NCBI GenBank assembly: GCA_024399065.1 | Contig: JAKSIB010000019.1 | Span: 1-64,000, forward strand | Length of the DNA: 64,000 bases | From: Fibrobacter sp. | GTDB taxonomy: Bacteria; Fibrobacterota; Fibrobacteria; Fibrobacterales; Fibrobacteraceae | Direction: 5' to 3' | Part shown: piece after piece, positions 26,723-35,687 of the stretch | Numbering within the stretch: position 1 is the stretch's first letter | Layout of the letters: each line of letters begins with the position of its first letter | The notes under the pieces: model-generated | Told to the model about the DNA's origin: nothing | The model's input: the letters and a program-made list of their open reading frames with translations, nothing else | Databases searched by the model: none | Position numbers and translations under genes: made by a program

Positions 26723-27153
26723 TTTGAAGCCTCTTTCATCTTATCCTTGAGATCGGAAGTAGAAACACCCTTGGTGTAGGGCAAATATTCAATGCTTACG
26801 CCAAGTTCAGCAAACTGCTTTTCAGTGCGATTGTATCGTTCGGAACCTTTCCAGTCATCGCCAGAAAAAAGCACATCAAAATGAAACCTTTTCAAGGCTA
26901 GCATCTTGTCATCAATTTCTTCAAGGGTAATGGTCGAAACTTCATCTACGCACTTTAAGGCACCTACAATACGAATTCGATCGTTTTCCGGAACCACGGG
27001 AGTCTTGTGTTTTACCTGGGTCACATAGTCGTCGCCACATACGGCAACAATCAAGTGATCGCACTGAGCCTTGCAGCGTTCCAGCAAATTTAAATGTCCC
27101 ACATGGAACAAGTCAAAGACTCCAGTAGTAAAACCAACTTTATACTTTTTCAT
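26719..27153 (-). CDS. Glycerol-3-phosphate-type cytidylyltransferase (TagD-like)
   Basis: A 144-residue nucleotidyltransferase. It has TTGVFDLFHVGHLNLL with the HxGH motif at 17-20, a VVPENDRIRIVGALKCVDEV segment, and GVSTSDLKDKM at the end matching the family's signature. Size and pattern fit TagD or other CDP-alcohol forming enzymes that activate a phosphorylated alcohol with CTP. Translationally coupled to licD downstream. A glycerol-3-phosphate substrate is the default family guess. Phosphocholine or phosphoethanolamine remain possible. Confidence 0.82.
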   Translation of the reverse strand: MKKYKVGFTTGVFDLFHVGHLNLLERCKAQCDHLIVAVCGDDYVTQVKHKTPVVPENDRIRIVGALKCVDEVSTITLEEIDDKMLALKRFHFDVLFSGDDWKGSERYNRTEKQFAELGVSIEYLPYTKGVSTSDLKDKMKEASK

Positions 27154-27272
27154 ACATTCCTCTCCACATAAAAATAGACAATTTTCAATGAAGGAATGTT
27201 GTTTTTTTCCATATAAGCCGACGAATCAACAAAAACGGCTCTTGAGATGTATCCAAAGGGAAAATTGCAAGA

Positions 27273-28709
27273 CTAACGCTTAGCAGAAGCCTTGTCTTTT
27301 TCCAGTCTTTTTTTCTGAAGCATCCATTGCAAGCCAAGTGCCGCAAGGATCAACACGTAAATACAAATCTTCTCTGGAATCGAGGGAGTGAACACATCCA
27401 GGTTCAAAAGGATATAGAATGCGACAAGTCCGACAATCCAGATCATCTGGGAAATCAATCTTGACGAATAAGGCCACAAGCCAAGTTTAGCCAGATACGC
27501 ATTGTTCCACACCATTGCTATTACGTTGTACGTAAGCATAGAAAGGGCGGCCCCCACAAGACCATAAGCAGGAACAAGGAAATAACCAGAAATAAGAGCT
27601 ACCGCCAGAGAGAAAATATTCATTTTCAAAGTATAGAGACTCTTGCCGATTCCGTTCATAATTACAATGGCCATACCCCAGAAACCGGCCAACAGATGGA
27701 CCAGCAAAAGGATGCCCAAAGTTTCCGGCTGGACAATAAACTCCTTACCAGCAATGCTTAGTATTTCACCCGGGAATAGAATGATAAAGAAGCCCACGAT
27801 AAGCTGGATGTAGGTCACCATAGAAACACAATAGGAATAGACCGGCTTCAAATCCGTCTTGAGGCGATCACGGTCCATCCCTGCAATGACGGGGGTTAGA
27901 ATGGGAGTGAAACCAACGCGGATGGTCTGCAAAGCATTGGAAACCGTCACCATGATGCCGTAGGCACCAGCCATTTCAGGGCCCAAGAACATCATCACCA
28001 TCCACAATCCAGAACGAATCAGGAACGAGGATACAAACTCGTTAAAGCCTAGGGGAAGCGAGTAAATCAAAAGCTGCTTGGAAACCCGGAAAACAGGGTT
28101 TAAAGGCATCTCAGGGAACTGCCTGCGCACTAATGTAAAATGGACCGCAAAACCGCCCAGCTGGCCCACCAGAAGGCCCAAAGGCAAAGCATGGGGGATG
28201 CCCAGGAAATGCATGGCTATGGAAGAAGCCGGAGCAAGAACCGCTACCAAAAAAGAGTTGATAAAAATGGCATTTTGGGGTTTTCGATTGCTTTCAGAGG
28301 TATTACTCAAGACATAGCACGCTGCGTAAAACACCAAAGACAAGCCGTACCACGGCATCTCCTTTGAAATCAATGGCGTAAAGGAACCTACAAAGATAAC
28401 GAGAGTACAGAGGAAAGCAACAGCAACGGCAATCCAGAAAGAGCCCATGATACCGTCATAGGACGGACGATTCTGCAACTTGTTCTGGGGGAGGTACCAG
28501 TACAAGCCCTTATCCAGCCCCAAAGTCGACGATCTGGAAATGGTCAAAAGCAAGGTTTGTGTAGAAACAAATACACCAAATTCCGCAGGACCAAAAATAC
28601 GAGCGAGCAAAATGGTCAACATAGGACCACACACTTTCAGGATGGTACCAATAATATTTACCACCACGCTCTTTTTTAGATATTTACTGTCAGCATCAAG
28701 TTTATCCAT
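27273..28709 (-). CDS. Polysaccharide flippase (Wzx/MATE-like)
   Basis: A 478-residue membrane protein with about 12-14 hydrophobic helices. It starts KKSVVVNIIGTILKVCGPML and shows FGPAEFGVFVSTQTLL, the usual first-helix pattern of the Wzx/RfbX group that flips lipid-linked glycans. I prefer the ATG at 28709. The frame stays open to a TTG at 28757, but that would overlap the divergent gene at 28749. No strong Shine-Dalgarno is seen at either. It is the first gene of the glycan cluster, with a 119-base gap to the cytidylyltransferase gene in which I see no clear gene or terminator. Confidence 0.85.
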   Translation of the reverse strand: MDKLDADSKYLKKSVVVNIIGTILKVCGPMLTILLARIFGPAEFGVFVSTQTLLLTISRSSTLGLDKGLYWYLPQNKLQNRPSYDGIMGSFWIAVAVAFLCTLVIFVGSFTPLISKEMPWYGLSLVFYAACYVLSNTSESNRKPQNAIFINSFLVAVLAPASSIAMHFLGIPHALPLGLLVGQLGGFAVHFTLVRRQFPEMPLNPVFRVSKQLLIYSLPLGFNEFVSSFLIRSGLWMVMMFLGPEMAGAYGIMVTVSNALQTIRVGFTPILTPVIAGMDRDRLKTDLKPVYSYCVSMVTYIQLIVGFFIILFPGEILSIAGKEFIVQPETLGILLLVHLLAGFWGMAIVIMNGIGKSLYTLKMNIFSLAVALISGYFLVPAYGLVGAALSMLTYNVIAMVWNNAYLAKLGLWPYSSRLISQMIWIVGLVAFYILLNLDVFTPSIPEKICIYVLILAALGLQWMLQKKRLEKDKASAKR

Positions 28710-28748
28710 TACATTAAAAAATAGTTTTTTTACTATGTTTGTAGCAGT

Positions 28749-29243
28749 ATGGTACAATTAAGTCAAACATCGTGGCAAGAATATTCCCTTCTAAATGTGA
28801 TGGAAACCTTGCAGTATGCCCCGATGAATTTACAGATTGGAAAGAACCCTATTTTGCACTACACATTCCCCAAGGAATTGGTAGCAGGTTCCAGTGTGAA
28901 CTACTACATCCAGTGCGGGTTCAAATCCATCAAGTGGACTGGCATCATCAGTTCGGTGAACGAAAACAAGGTCACCGTCCGTCTTGGTGAAGGCCCGTTC
29001 CGCGGTTTTACCGCAAGCCATCAGTTTGTTTCTGAAGATTCCATGACCGCAATTTACGACGAGTTCTCCTTCCAGGGTTTCACAACTATCCCTGAAGAAG
29101 CCTTCGCCGCAATCATCAGCAAGACAGGTGTTGTGCACGCAATCAACGCTCGCAAGGATGCTCGCAACATTATCTTGGCAATGGAAAGCCAGAAGAAGAC
29201 CCAGGCCTTCGAAGCCTTGGATCAAAGCGCTACCGCAGGCTAA
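28749..29243 (+). CDS. SRPBCC-like ligand-binding protein
   Basis: A 164-residue protein. The segment GPFRGFTASHQFVSED followed by SMTAIYDEFSFQGFTTIP matches the central strands of SRPBCC/START-like barrels, including the family's 'GPF..w.H.H.F....T.i.De..y' pattern. No catalytic residues can be assigned. It may bind a hydrophobic molecule. The gene is divergent from the flippase and is followed after 24 bases by a UbiD-family decarboxylase, so the two are probably cotranscribed. Fold assignment is moderate and function unknown. Confidence 0.55.
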   Translation: MVQLSQTSWQEYSLLNVMETLQYAPMNLQIGKNPILHYTFPKELVAGSSVNYYIQCGFKSIKWTGIISSVNENKVTVRLGEGPFRGFTASHQFVSEDSMTAIYDEFSFQGFTTIPEEAFAAIISKTGVVHAINARKDARNIILAMESQKKTQAFEALDQSATAG

Positions 29244-29267
29244 ATCTTTCCAGGGGCGCTGGATTCT

Positions 29268-31136
29268 ATGTACAAAAACCTTGAACAGGCTCTGCTAGAC
29301 TTAGAAAAAGCAGGCATGCTTAAGCGTGTCCAGCAGGAAGTAGATCCTTATCTGGAAATGGCAGAAATAGCCCGACAAACCTTCGAAGCCGGAGGTCCCG
29401 CGCTGCTGTTTGAAAAGGTCAAGGGAAGCAAATTCCGCGCCGTTTGTAACATCTTCGGCACGGAAGAGAGACTGCAGTTTCTCTTTCGAAAAAGCCTGAC
29501 TGCCACCCAAACTGCGGTGCAGTTCAAGTCCAATCCGATTGAATTTTTCAAGAAGATTCAGCCCGTTCAATGGTTGAAAGCCGCAAGCGCCGGCGTTTGT
29601 GCTTTACCCCGCAAGAGCGGCAACATCAGAGATTTCGAGGAATGTTCCTTGCAAGATCTGCCCCAGTTGGTCAGCTGGCCGAACGACGGAGGAGCCTTCA
29701 TTACATTGCCCCAGGTTGCCACAAGGCCTGGTGAAAAAGCAAGTGTCATGACCACAAATGTAGGCATGTACCGCGTGCAGATTTCCGGTAACGAATACCG
29801 CCCTGGCGAAGAATGCGGGCTCCACTACCAGATCATGCGTGACATCGCAAGGCACCACCAGAAGGCCATTGAGGAAAATCGCCCACTGAAGGTAAGCGTT
29901 TTCATCGGCGGACCACCAGCACATACGGTCGCCGCAGTAATGCCTATGCCGGAGAATCTGTCCGAATTGGTTTTCGCAGGTATGCTAGGCGGAAAGCGTT
30001 TCCGTTACTTTGTTCATGACGGTTACCTCGTTTCCAGCGATGCTGATTTTTGCATCCTTGGAGAAATGCAACCTGAATTAAAACCGGAAGGTCCATTCGG
30101 GGATCACATCGGCTACTATTCCGACAAGCACAACTTCCCCTGCCTCAAGGTAAAGAAAGTTCTCTGCAAGAAGAACGCCATTTACCCCTTCACTGTCGTG
30201 GGGCGCCCGCCTCAGGAAGACACCTTGTTCGGTAGCTTCATCCATCAGGTCACAAAACCGATGGTTCCCGCATCCGTTCCTGGCCTCCATGCGATTCACG
30301 CCGTAGACGCCGCCGGCGTTCATCCCCTTTGCTTGGCACTTGCCAGCGAACGCTTCCTGCCCTATGCCAAGCCCGAAGACCGCGAGCCCCTTGAACTCCT
30401 CAAGACCGCAAGCGCACTTCTCGGCTTTAATCAGGCTAGCCTCAGCAAATACCTTTTGATTGCCGCCAAGGAAGACGAAAAAGAAAAGGGTTCCAACATT
30501 GATGTCAACGATGTGACTGCATTCTTCGGCCACATTCTGGAACGCATCAACTTCAAACGGGATTTGCATTTCCAGACTTCCACCTCCATTGATACTCTGG
30601 ATTACACCGGTTCCAGCCTTAATCACGGTTCCAAACTGATTATGGCCGCAACTGGTATCAAGCGCCGCGAACTTCGCAACGATAAAAGCGATCTTGAAAG
30701 CCTCACGCTTCCCGAAGGTTTCCGCAAAGATGCAATTCAGATTCCCATGCCAGGCGTTCTTGTAATCCAGGCTCCAGCCTATTCGAGCGAAGGTTCCTGC
30801 GCCTCCGAGGAAATCGTAAAGCAATTTGAAAAAAATCTTGAAAATTGGCCTTACAGAGATAATTACCCGTGGATCAGTTTTGTAGATTACAGCTCGGAAT
30901 TCGACGGTTCCAAACTTGCCGATTTCTTGTGGCTTACATTTACCCGTTCTGACCCTGCTCAGGATTTGTATGGTTTCCATTCAGAAATCATAAACAAGCA
31001 TTGGGGTTGCAATGCTCCAATCTTTGTTGACGCAAGAATCAAGCCACATCATCAAAAGGCGCTTGAAGTATCCGCAGACGTCAAAAACAAAGCACGAGAA
31101 ATTTTGCTAAACGAAAGAATTTTAGAAGCGAAGTAA
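29268..31136 (+). CDS. UbiD-family decarboxylase
   Basis: A 622-residue prenylated-flavin-dependent decarboxylase. GMYRVQISGNEYRPGEECGLHYQ and VSVFIGGPPAHTVAA lie in the prFMN-binding half. PELKPEGPFGDHIGYYS carries the catalytic glutamate region typical of the family. The length and the PEGPFGDHxGYYS wording are closest in my memory to the decarboxylases of the futalosine menaquinone route, rather than to the shorter UbiD of ubiquinone synthesis. No mqn genes lie nearby to confirm this. It needs a UbiX-type flavin prenyltransferase encoded elsewhere. The next gene starts two bases after its stop. Confidence 0.85.
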   Translation: MYKNLEQALLDLEKAGMLKRVQQEVDPYLEMAEIARQTFEAGGPALLFEKVKGSKFRAVCNIFGTEERLQFLFRKSLTATQTAVQFKSNPIEFFKKIQPVQWLKAASAGVCALPRKSGNIRDFEECSLQDLPQLVSWPNDGGAFITLPQVATRPGEKASVMTTNVGMYRVQISGNEYRPGEECGLHYQIMRDIARHHQKAIEENRPLKVSVFIGGPPAHTVAAVMPMPENLSELVFAGMLGGKRFRYFVHDGYLVSSDADFCILGEMQPELKPEGPFGDHIGYYSDKHNFPCLKVKKVLCKKNAIYPFTVVGRPPQEDTLFGSFIHQVTKPMVPASVPGLHAIHAVDAAGVHPLCLALASERFLPYAKPEDREPLELLKTASALLGFNQASLSKYLLIAAKEDEKEKGSNIDVNDVTAFFGHILERINFKRDLHFQTSTSIDTLDYTGSSLNHGSKLIMAATGIKRRELRNDKSDLESLTLPEGFRKDAIQIPMPGVLVIQAPAYSSEGSCASEEIVKQFEKNLENWPYRDNYPWISFVDYSSEFDGSKLADFLWLTFTRSDPAQDLYGFHSEIINKHWGCNAPIFVDARIKPHHQKALEVSADVKNKAREILLNERILEAK

Positions 31137-31138
31137 CC

Positions 31139-32779
31139 ATGGTAAGAATCACTTTAGCTGTACTCACCCTGTTTTTTTGCATAAACAGCAGCTTCGCCCG
31201 TAATAGCCATTGCGGAACAATCCAATTCTTTCAACAAAAAAACGAACTTCGCACAAATCCTTCTTCTGGAATTCTTGCAAGAACTACTATTGCAGATAAC
31301 GAATGCACTGCAGATGATTACTACGATTCCGTCTACACAAGAAAAACAGAGCATTTCCAGTTTTTCTACACGCTGAATGGTCCTCACAAAACCACGAAAG
31401 CCTACATCGATTCCCTAGAAGTCATCGCCGAGTACGCCTGGAATTTCCATACAAAAAACATGGGCATGTTGGCCCCAAAGGGATCAAAGCAAACTCTTCA
31501 TTACCAGCAAGAAGTTAGCGATGGACTCTACCCCATTGAAGTTCTTGATATAGAGAATTTTCGTTATTCAAGTTTCCGCTGCCGAGGTTGTTATGGGGTA
31601 ACCTTTCCCGATGATTATCAAGCAGGAGCAAGCAATCTTGTCCTCGATAACGACTTCCTGTTCACCCCGTCATTCAATAGAGAAAAGTCATCCGTAAATT
31701 TCAATGGAAAGACCTGTTCTTACACAAAAGCCTCCGAGGATCTAAGAAACGATTTACATGACTACTCTTACGCGGAACAATGGAGCAAGGCCTTACGCGT
31801 CACTGTCATCCACGAATTATATCATTCAGTACAGCTCCGTTACGTAGAACTGAACCATTACAATCTTTTTTGGTTTGAAGCCTCCGCTTCTGGCATGGAA
31901 GAGCTTGCCGCTCCCGACATAGACGATTACTATTCCTATTTGCCAAATATGTTCAGCCTTATGGGATCCGCTCTAGACGGCATGTTAGAACACTATGGCG
32001 TCGGCATTTTCTTTTTGTATCTGTACAATCATCTTGATAAACAATCCGACAAAATCATTTGGGAAAATTTCGGCAAGCAGCCCGATCAAAATTTTAGGCA
32101 TCATTTAAACGAATTAGGGAAAAAGAAAAAAATCTCAGTAGATTCCTTGTTCCATGACTTTTCGAAACGACTCGCTTTCGCAGGAAAGAAATCTCAGTTC
32201 CTAGATTCAAAAAAATGGATTACAAGCGATCAATACCTGTGGCCAGACTTTAACTATATCGCACCTAGAAAATCCAATGACGACTTTATTCCTAATGCAA
32301 CCGAATTTGCATATGAGTTCTACATCAACGGTCACCCCAATCTAGAAGAATTCAAGGGCAAGGCAAGTATCGTTCTCTTCAAGAACGACAAAGTTGAAAT
32401 ACAAGACATTTCCTCCATCGAGCATTTGGAAAGCGCCTACATGGGCGCTTCCGCAAATCCAAGCGTGGATTCTGTCGGTTGGATATTCAGCAATCTGACT
32501 AGTGCAAATTACATGCCTTTGGGCGAAACAAAGGACTATCCTCTCCACGCCTATCCAACCCCGTGGCGTTCAGGAAATCTCTGTTTCACACCGCTTCCAG
32601 AGAACAGCAATTTCATTGAAATAAGAAATCGCCGTGGCGACTTGATTTTCAAGGAATCCTATTACAGCAGAACCCATTGCATAGACGAAACCACAGTCAG
32701 AAACCTCATGGTTCCTGGCGTGTATCGATTCCGTGCAGGGAATTCAGGAAAACTCAAAGATTTCCTGATTATCTATTAG
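31139..32779 (+). CDS. Secreted zinc-metalloprotease-like protein with C-terminal sorting domain
   Basis: A 546-residue exported protein. The signal peptide (about 1-20) ends SSFA. The centre contains VIHELYHSVQ (zinc motif HELYH at 225-229) followed by FWFEASASGMEEL (about 245-256), which would give the downstream glutamate ligand. The last roughly 80 residues start at AYPTPWRSGN and end YRFRAGNSGK plus LKDFLIIY. They form a beta domain like the C-terminal sorting signals of type IX secretion. It is probably placed on the cell surface or released. Converges with the GH57 gene, leaving only eight bases between stop codons and no clear terminator. Protease activity is inferred from the motif only. 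Confidence 0.68.
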   Translation: MVRITLAVLTLFFCINSSFARNSHCGTIQFFQQKNELRTNPSSGILARTTIADNECTADDYYDSVYTRKTEHFQFFYTLNGPHKTTKAYIDSLEVIAEYAWNFHTKNMGMLAPKGSKQTLHYQQEVSDGLYPIEVLDIENFRYSSFRCRGCYGVTFPDDYQAGASNLVLDNDFLFTPSFNREKSSVNFNGKTCSYTKASEDLRNDLHDYSYAEQWSKALRVTVIHELYHSVQLRYVELNHYNLFWFEASASGMEELAAPDIDDYYSYLPNMFSLMGSALDGMLEHYGVGIFFLYLYNHLDKQSDKIIWENFGKQPDQNFRHHLNELGKKKKISVDSLFHDFSKRLAFAGKKSQFLDSKKWITSDQYLWPDFNYIAPRKSNDDFIPNATEFAYEFYINGHPNLEEFKGKASIVLFKNDKVEIQDISSIEHLESAYMGASANPSVDSVGWIFSNLTSANYMPLGETKDYPLHAYPTPWRSGNLCFTPLPENSNFIEIRNRRGDLIFKESYYSRTHCIDETTVRNLMVPGVYRFRAGNSGKLKDFLIIY

Positions 32780-32787
32780 CTTTAAAA

Positions 32788-34389
32788 TTAAAGCCAACTA
32801 AAGATATTGTTGGCCTGTTCCAACTTCGGCAGAACAGAAGATGCTACCGGTTTGTCAGAATTTCTAAGAACAGCTTTACATGCTTCAGCAAAAAGCATAT
32901 GACCGTTGTTATAATGATCATCCAAACGACGGCGTGCATAGCCGTCTGCAGAATGATTGTGAATCATGAAAGCCCAGTCAGAAGCTTGGAACAGCAGCAA
33001 TTCACGTTCCATCTGCTTGATGTAACGGGCAATAAGTTTCGCAGCCTTCGATGTTTTTGAATCCATTCTTTCAACAATCGTTTTAAGATGTTGAATCATG
33101 GCACGCAAACGATAGGACTGAGGATAATACTTGTCTGTTTCACCGTTAATCCAGACAGAACCAAAACCACCTTCACCCCAACTGGAGAATGGCGGTTCGT
33201 GAGTTTCAGGATCTGCAGATTCTGTCATCACTTGATCTGCGCCAGCAAATTCTATAACAGCAGAAGAAGCTGCATATTCAAGCATGGATTCCAGGAACAA
33301 CGGACCTTCAAACCACCAATGGCCAAACAATTCCGCATCGTAGGGGCAAAGCAAGGCAGCCTTGTTGCCGTCCATATTTACCAGCAATTCGGAAATTGTG
33401 GTTTCGCGGTTTACCACGAACAAACGGGCATGGTCGCCAGCCAATCGCATAGCATTCCAAGGGCGATAAATTTCTTTCTGTTCTGAACCTGTAATGCGGT
33501 TGTACTTGAAACCCGTATCAATGGGAGTTTCACCAGAGAAGAAGTAATCGCCAAGATAATCACGAGGCCGTTCAGAAGCGATGTCCTTAAAGAACTCACG
33601 GTATTCAGGATGGCCCGGATAACCTGTACGACGGCTCCAAACTTCCATGGAACTTTTCTGTTCACGACCCATAAAGAATAAACCGTTCTTTGTACGGAGC
33701 GGAGTAAACACGCCGTACTTGGGTGGAGGAGACGCAAGCAATGCACCATGGGTTTCCAGGAAGAAATACTGAAGATTAAATTCTGCCAAGTATTTATCAA
33801 GGCCCGGGAAATAACCACATTCCGGAAGCCACACGCCCTTAGGCTTACGGCCAAAGGCGCGTTCAAAGCAACGAACGGAAACATCCAGCTGCATGCGGAT
33901 TGATTCAGGGTCACTCTGATAAGCTGGCAGGAACGGATGTGTTCCTACGCAAGTGAGCAAATTCAATTTGCCAGCCTTTTCCAGGCGCAGGAATTCAGCC
34001 AATAAATTTCGATGGATTCTATTTTCCCAAGTATCGATTAAGGTTCGCTGACGTTCCTGATAGAACTTGGAAAGAGTTTCCAAAGGAGAGCCCGCATTGC
34101 GCTGAACTTCCTTTTCAATAAGTTCCAGCTGGCGGGACAAATGAACGGAGAACTTCTTAAGGAGATGTTCATCCGAAAGCATTTCAATAAGAGGAGCAGA
34201 AACACTAAGGTTCAATGTTCCCGGCACGCCCTTTTCAAGCAAACGCTGCAACGCCTGCACAAGAGGCAGGTAGGTTTCAGACATTGCCTCAAAGAGCCAA
34301 TTCTCTTCAAAGAATCGGTCATATTCCGGATGACGCACAAACGGAAGGTGTGCGTGCATCAGGAATACAATTCTACCGGGAGCTCCCAT
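32788..34389 (-). CDS. GH57 1,4-alpha-glucan branching enzyme (DUF1957 type)
   Basis: A 533-residue family 57 glycoside hydrolase that should form alpha-1,6 branches in glycogen. The start IVFLMHAHLPFVRHPE gives the conserved HAHLPFVRHPE. The catalytic nucleophile is E190 in VWLPECGYFPGLD, and the acid D351 lies in CPYDAELFGHWWFEGP. A C-terminal helical region contains QASDWAFMIHN, the usual branching-enzyme segment. It begins nine bases after the DUF4912 gene stop. The two families commonly occur together, so a role in glycogen metabolism is well supported. Cytoplasmic. Confidence 0.9.
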   Translation of the reverse strand: MGAPGRIVFLMHAHLPFVRHPEYDRFFEENWLFEAMSETYLPLVQALQRLLEKGVPGTLNLSVSAPLIEMLSDEHLLKKFSVHLSRQLELIEKEVQRNAGSPLETLSKFYQERQRTLIDTWENRIHRNLLAEFLRLEKAGKLNLLTCVGTHPFLPAYQSDPESIRMQLDVSVRCFERAFGRKPKGVWLPECGYFPGLDKYLAEFNLQYFFLETHGALLASPPPKYGVFTPLRTKNGLFFMGREQKSSMEVWSRRTGYPGHPEYREFFKDIASERPRDYLGDYFFSGETPIDTGFKYNRITGSEQKEIYRPWNAMRLAGDHARLFVVNRETTISELLVNMDGNKAALLCPYDAELFGHWWFEGPLFLESMLEYAASSAVIEFAGADQVMTESADPETHEPPFSSWGEGGFGSVWINGETDKYYPQSYRLRAMIQHLKTIVERMDSKTSKAAKLIARYIKQMERELLLFQASDWAFMIHNHSADGYARRRLDDHYNNGHMLFAEACKAVLRNSDKPVASSVLPKLEQANNIFSWL

Positions 34390-34398
34390 CCTAAGTGA

Positions 34399-35664
34399 TT
34401 ACTCCGTACGCTTCACAACGATCGGGACGATTGTTGTCGGGAAATCGCCATCCTTGTCAGTTGCAAAGACAGGGATAACCTTGGTGCAATCCGGAAGATC
34501 TTCTTCAAAGCTGAAGGTGCCATCCGGATTCAGCGGGAAGTCTTCGCCACGAACCTGAAGGTGTGCATCCGGACGAGTTCCACCGTAAACGATGAGACGA
34601 GTCTTAACCCACAGGAAGAAATCCTTACCGTAGTTCACAGAATCCTTGGATGCGGCAGCGAGAGCGGCATTGCTCTGGAGAGCGGCACTGGAAAGGGCGC
34701 CAGAGAACATGGATTCAGAAGAGCTACCGAAGTTTTCGCTGAGGGACTTGAGCCAAGATTCAGCAGTCTGGCTAGAGAAACCAGAGCTCATGAAGTTGCC
34801 CAAGGTATTGCCACCAAGGGAAGCCTTTGCGAAAGCATCGTCTGCAGCGGGAGCTGCGGCAGACTTATCAAATACAGCAACCGGAGCAGATTCAACGATA
34901 GGCATGAAGTTCTTGCCCTGAACCGCACCGAGAACAGCAACAACTGCCTGACCAGCAGTGTTTTCTACGTACCAGCTACGAGCGTTTGCCGGAACTTCAA
35001 CATCACGGAACTTACGTTTCTTGCTACGCTGGACGGTCAAGTCAGATGCGATATCAAACAAACGAAGAACGAGCTTCCCCTTGCCTTTCTTAGCCTGCTG
35101 AACACGCTTTTCAGAAACTTCCCAGAATGCATGCATCCAGTTCGGATCTTTCTGCATCAAGACCAAATATTCTGCATCAAAAGACTGGGCGAGAGTAGCG
35201 ACAGCGTCTTCGCCCTTTACAGCCTTGGATTCAGCCTTGGCAGCCTTTGCTTCAGCGACTTCAGCAACCTTTGCAGCAGCCTTGGAAGCAGCCTTTGTTG
35301 CAGTAGCCTTGGCTGCGGTCTTTGCTGCAGTAGCCTTGGTAGCAACCTTCTTCACGGCAGTTTTTGCAGCGGTCTTGGTTGCAGTCTTTGCAGCCTTAAC
35401 CTTAGCAACGACCTTTTCAGCCTTTGCTTCAGCTTCCTTCAAGGAATCAACAGTAGCCTTTGCAGATTTCTTCACTGCAGTTTTCTTTGCGGCAACAGTT
35501 TCAGACACCTTAGCCTTGGCAGTCTTTACTTCGCCTTCAACAGACTTAGCTGCAGTCTTAGTAGCAGTCTTTGCTTTCTTTACTGTTTCTACAGTCTTTT
35601 CAGCAACGCTCTTAGCAGCAGCCTTGATTTTGGACTTTGCGTCCGTTTCTTTTTTAGTAGCCAT
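34399..35664 (-). CDS. DUF4912 protein with histone-H1-like Lys/Ala tail
   Basis: A 421-residue protein in two parts. Residues 1-150 are almost wholly Ala, Lys, Thr, Val and Glu with KAAKTATKTAAK-type repeats, like the tails of bacterial histone-H1-like proteins. From about 153 comes DUF4912: FDAEYLVLMQKDPNWMHAFWEVSE, a middle Ser/Ala-rich insert (about 265-340), and a closing RLIVYGGTRPDAHLQVRG ... DGTFSFEEDLPD module. The ATG at 35664 is chosen because it has AGGAGA upstream. An upstream in-frame start at 35760 would overlap the previous gene by 73 bases. It lies between an outer membrane protein gene and the GH57 gene. DUF4912 is linked to glycogen branching enzymes, while the role of the basic tail is unknown. 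Confidence 0.8.
   Translation of the reverse strand: MATKKETDAKSKIKAAAKSVAEKTVETVKKAKTATKTAAKSVEGEVKTAKAKVSETVAAKKTAVKKSAKATVDSLKEAEAKAEKVVAKVKAAKTATKTAAKTAVKKVATKATAAKTAAKATATKAASKAAAKVAEVAEAKAAKAESKAVKGEDAVATLAQSFDAEYLVLMQKDPNWMHAFWEVSEKRVQQAKKGKGKLVLRLFDIASDLTVQRSKKRKFRDVEVPANARSWYVENTAGQAVVAVLGAVQGKNFMPIVESAPVAVFDKSAAAPAADDAFAKASLGGNTLGNFMSSGFSSQTAESWLKSLSENFGSSSESMFSGALSSAALQSNAALAAASKDSVNYGKDFFLWVKTRLIVYGGTRPDAHLQVRGEDFPLNPDGTFSFEEDLPDCTKVIPVFATDKDGDFPTTIVPIVVKRTE
35217..35650. repeat. Low-complexity DNA encoding the Ala/Lys tail
   Basis: About 430 bases of short, imperfect repeats of Ala, Lys and Thr codons (GCAGCC, AAGGCT, ACTGCA types on the minus strand) encode the H1-like tail. 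The repeats vary in codon choice, so they are not a simple recent slippage product, but the tract could differ in length between strains. Confidence 0.6.
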
Positions 35665-35687
35665 TATCAGGTCTCCTTCATAAACAC

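Noticed and set aside
28710-28757. TTG start for the flippase at 28757
   Set aside because: It would add 16 residues lacking a domain role and overlap the divergent gene's start. The ATG at 28709 begins just before the first helix.
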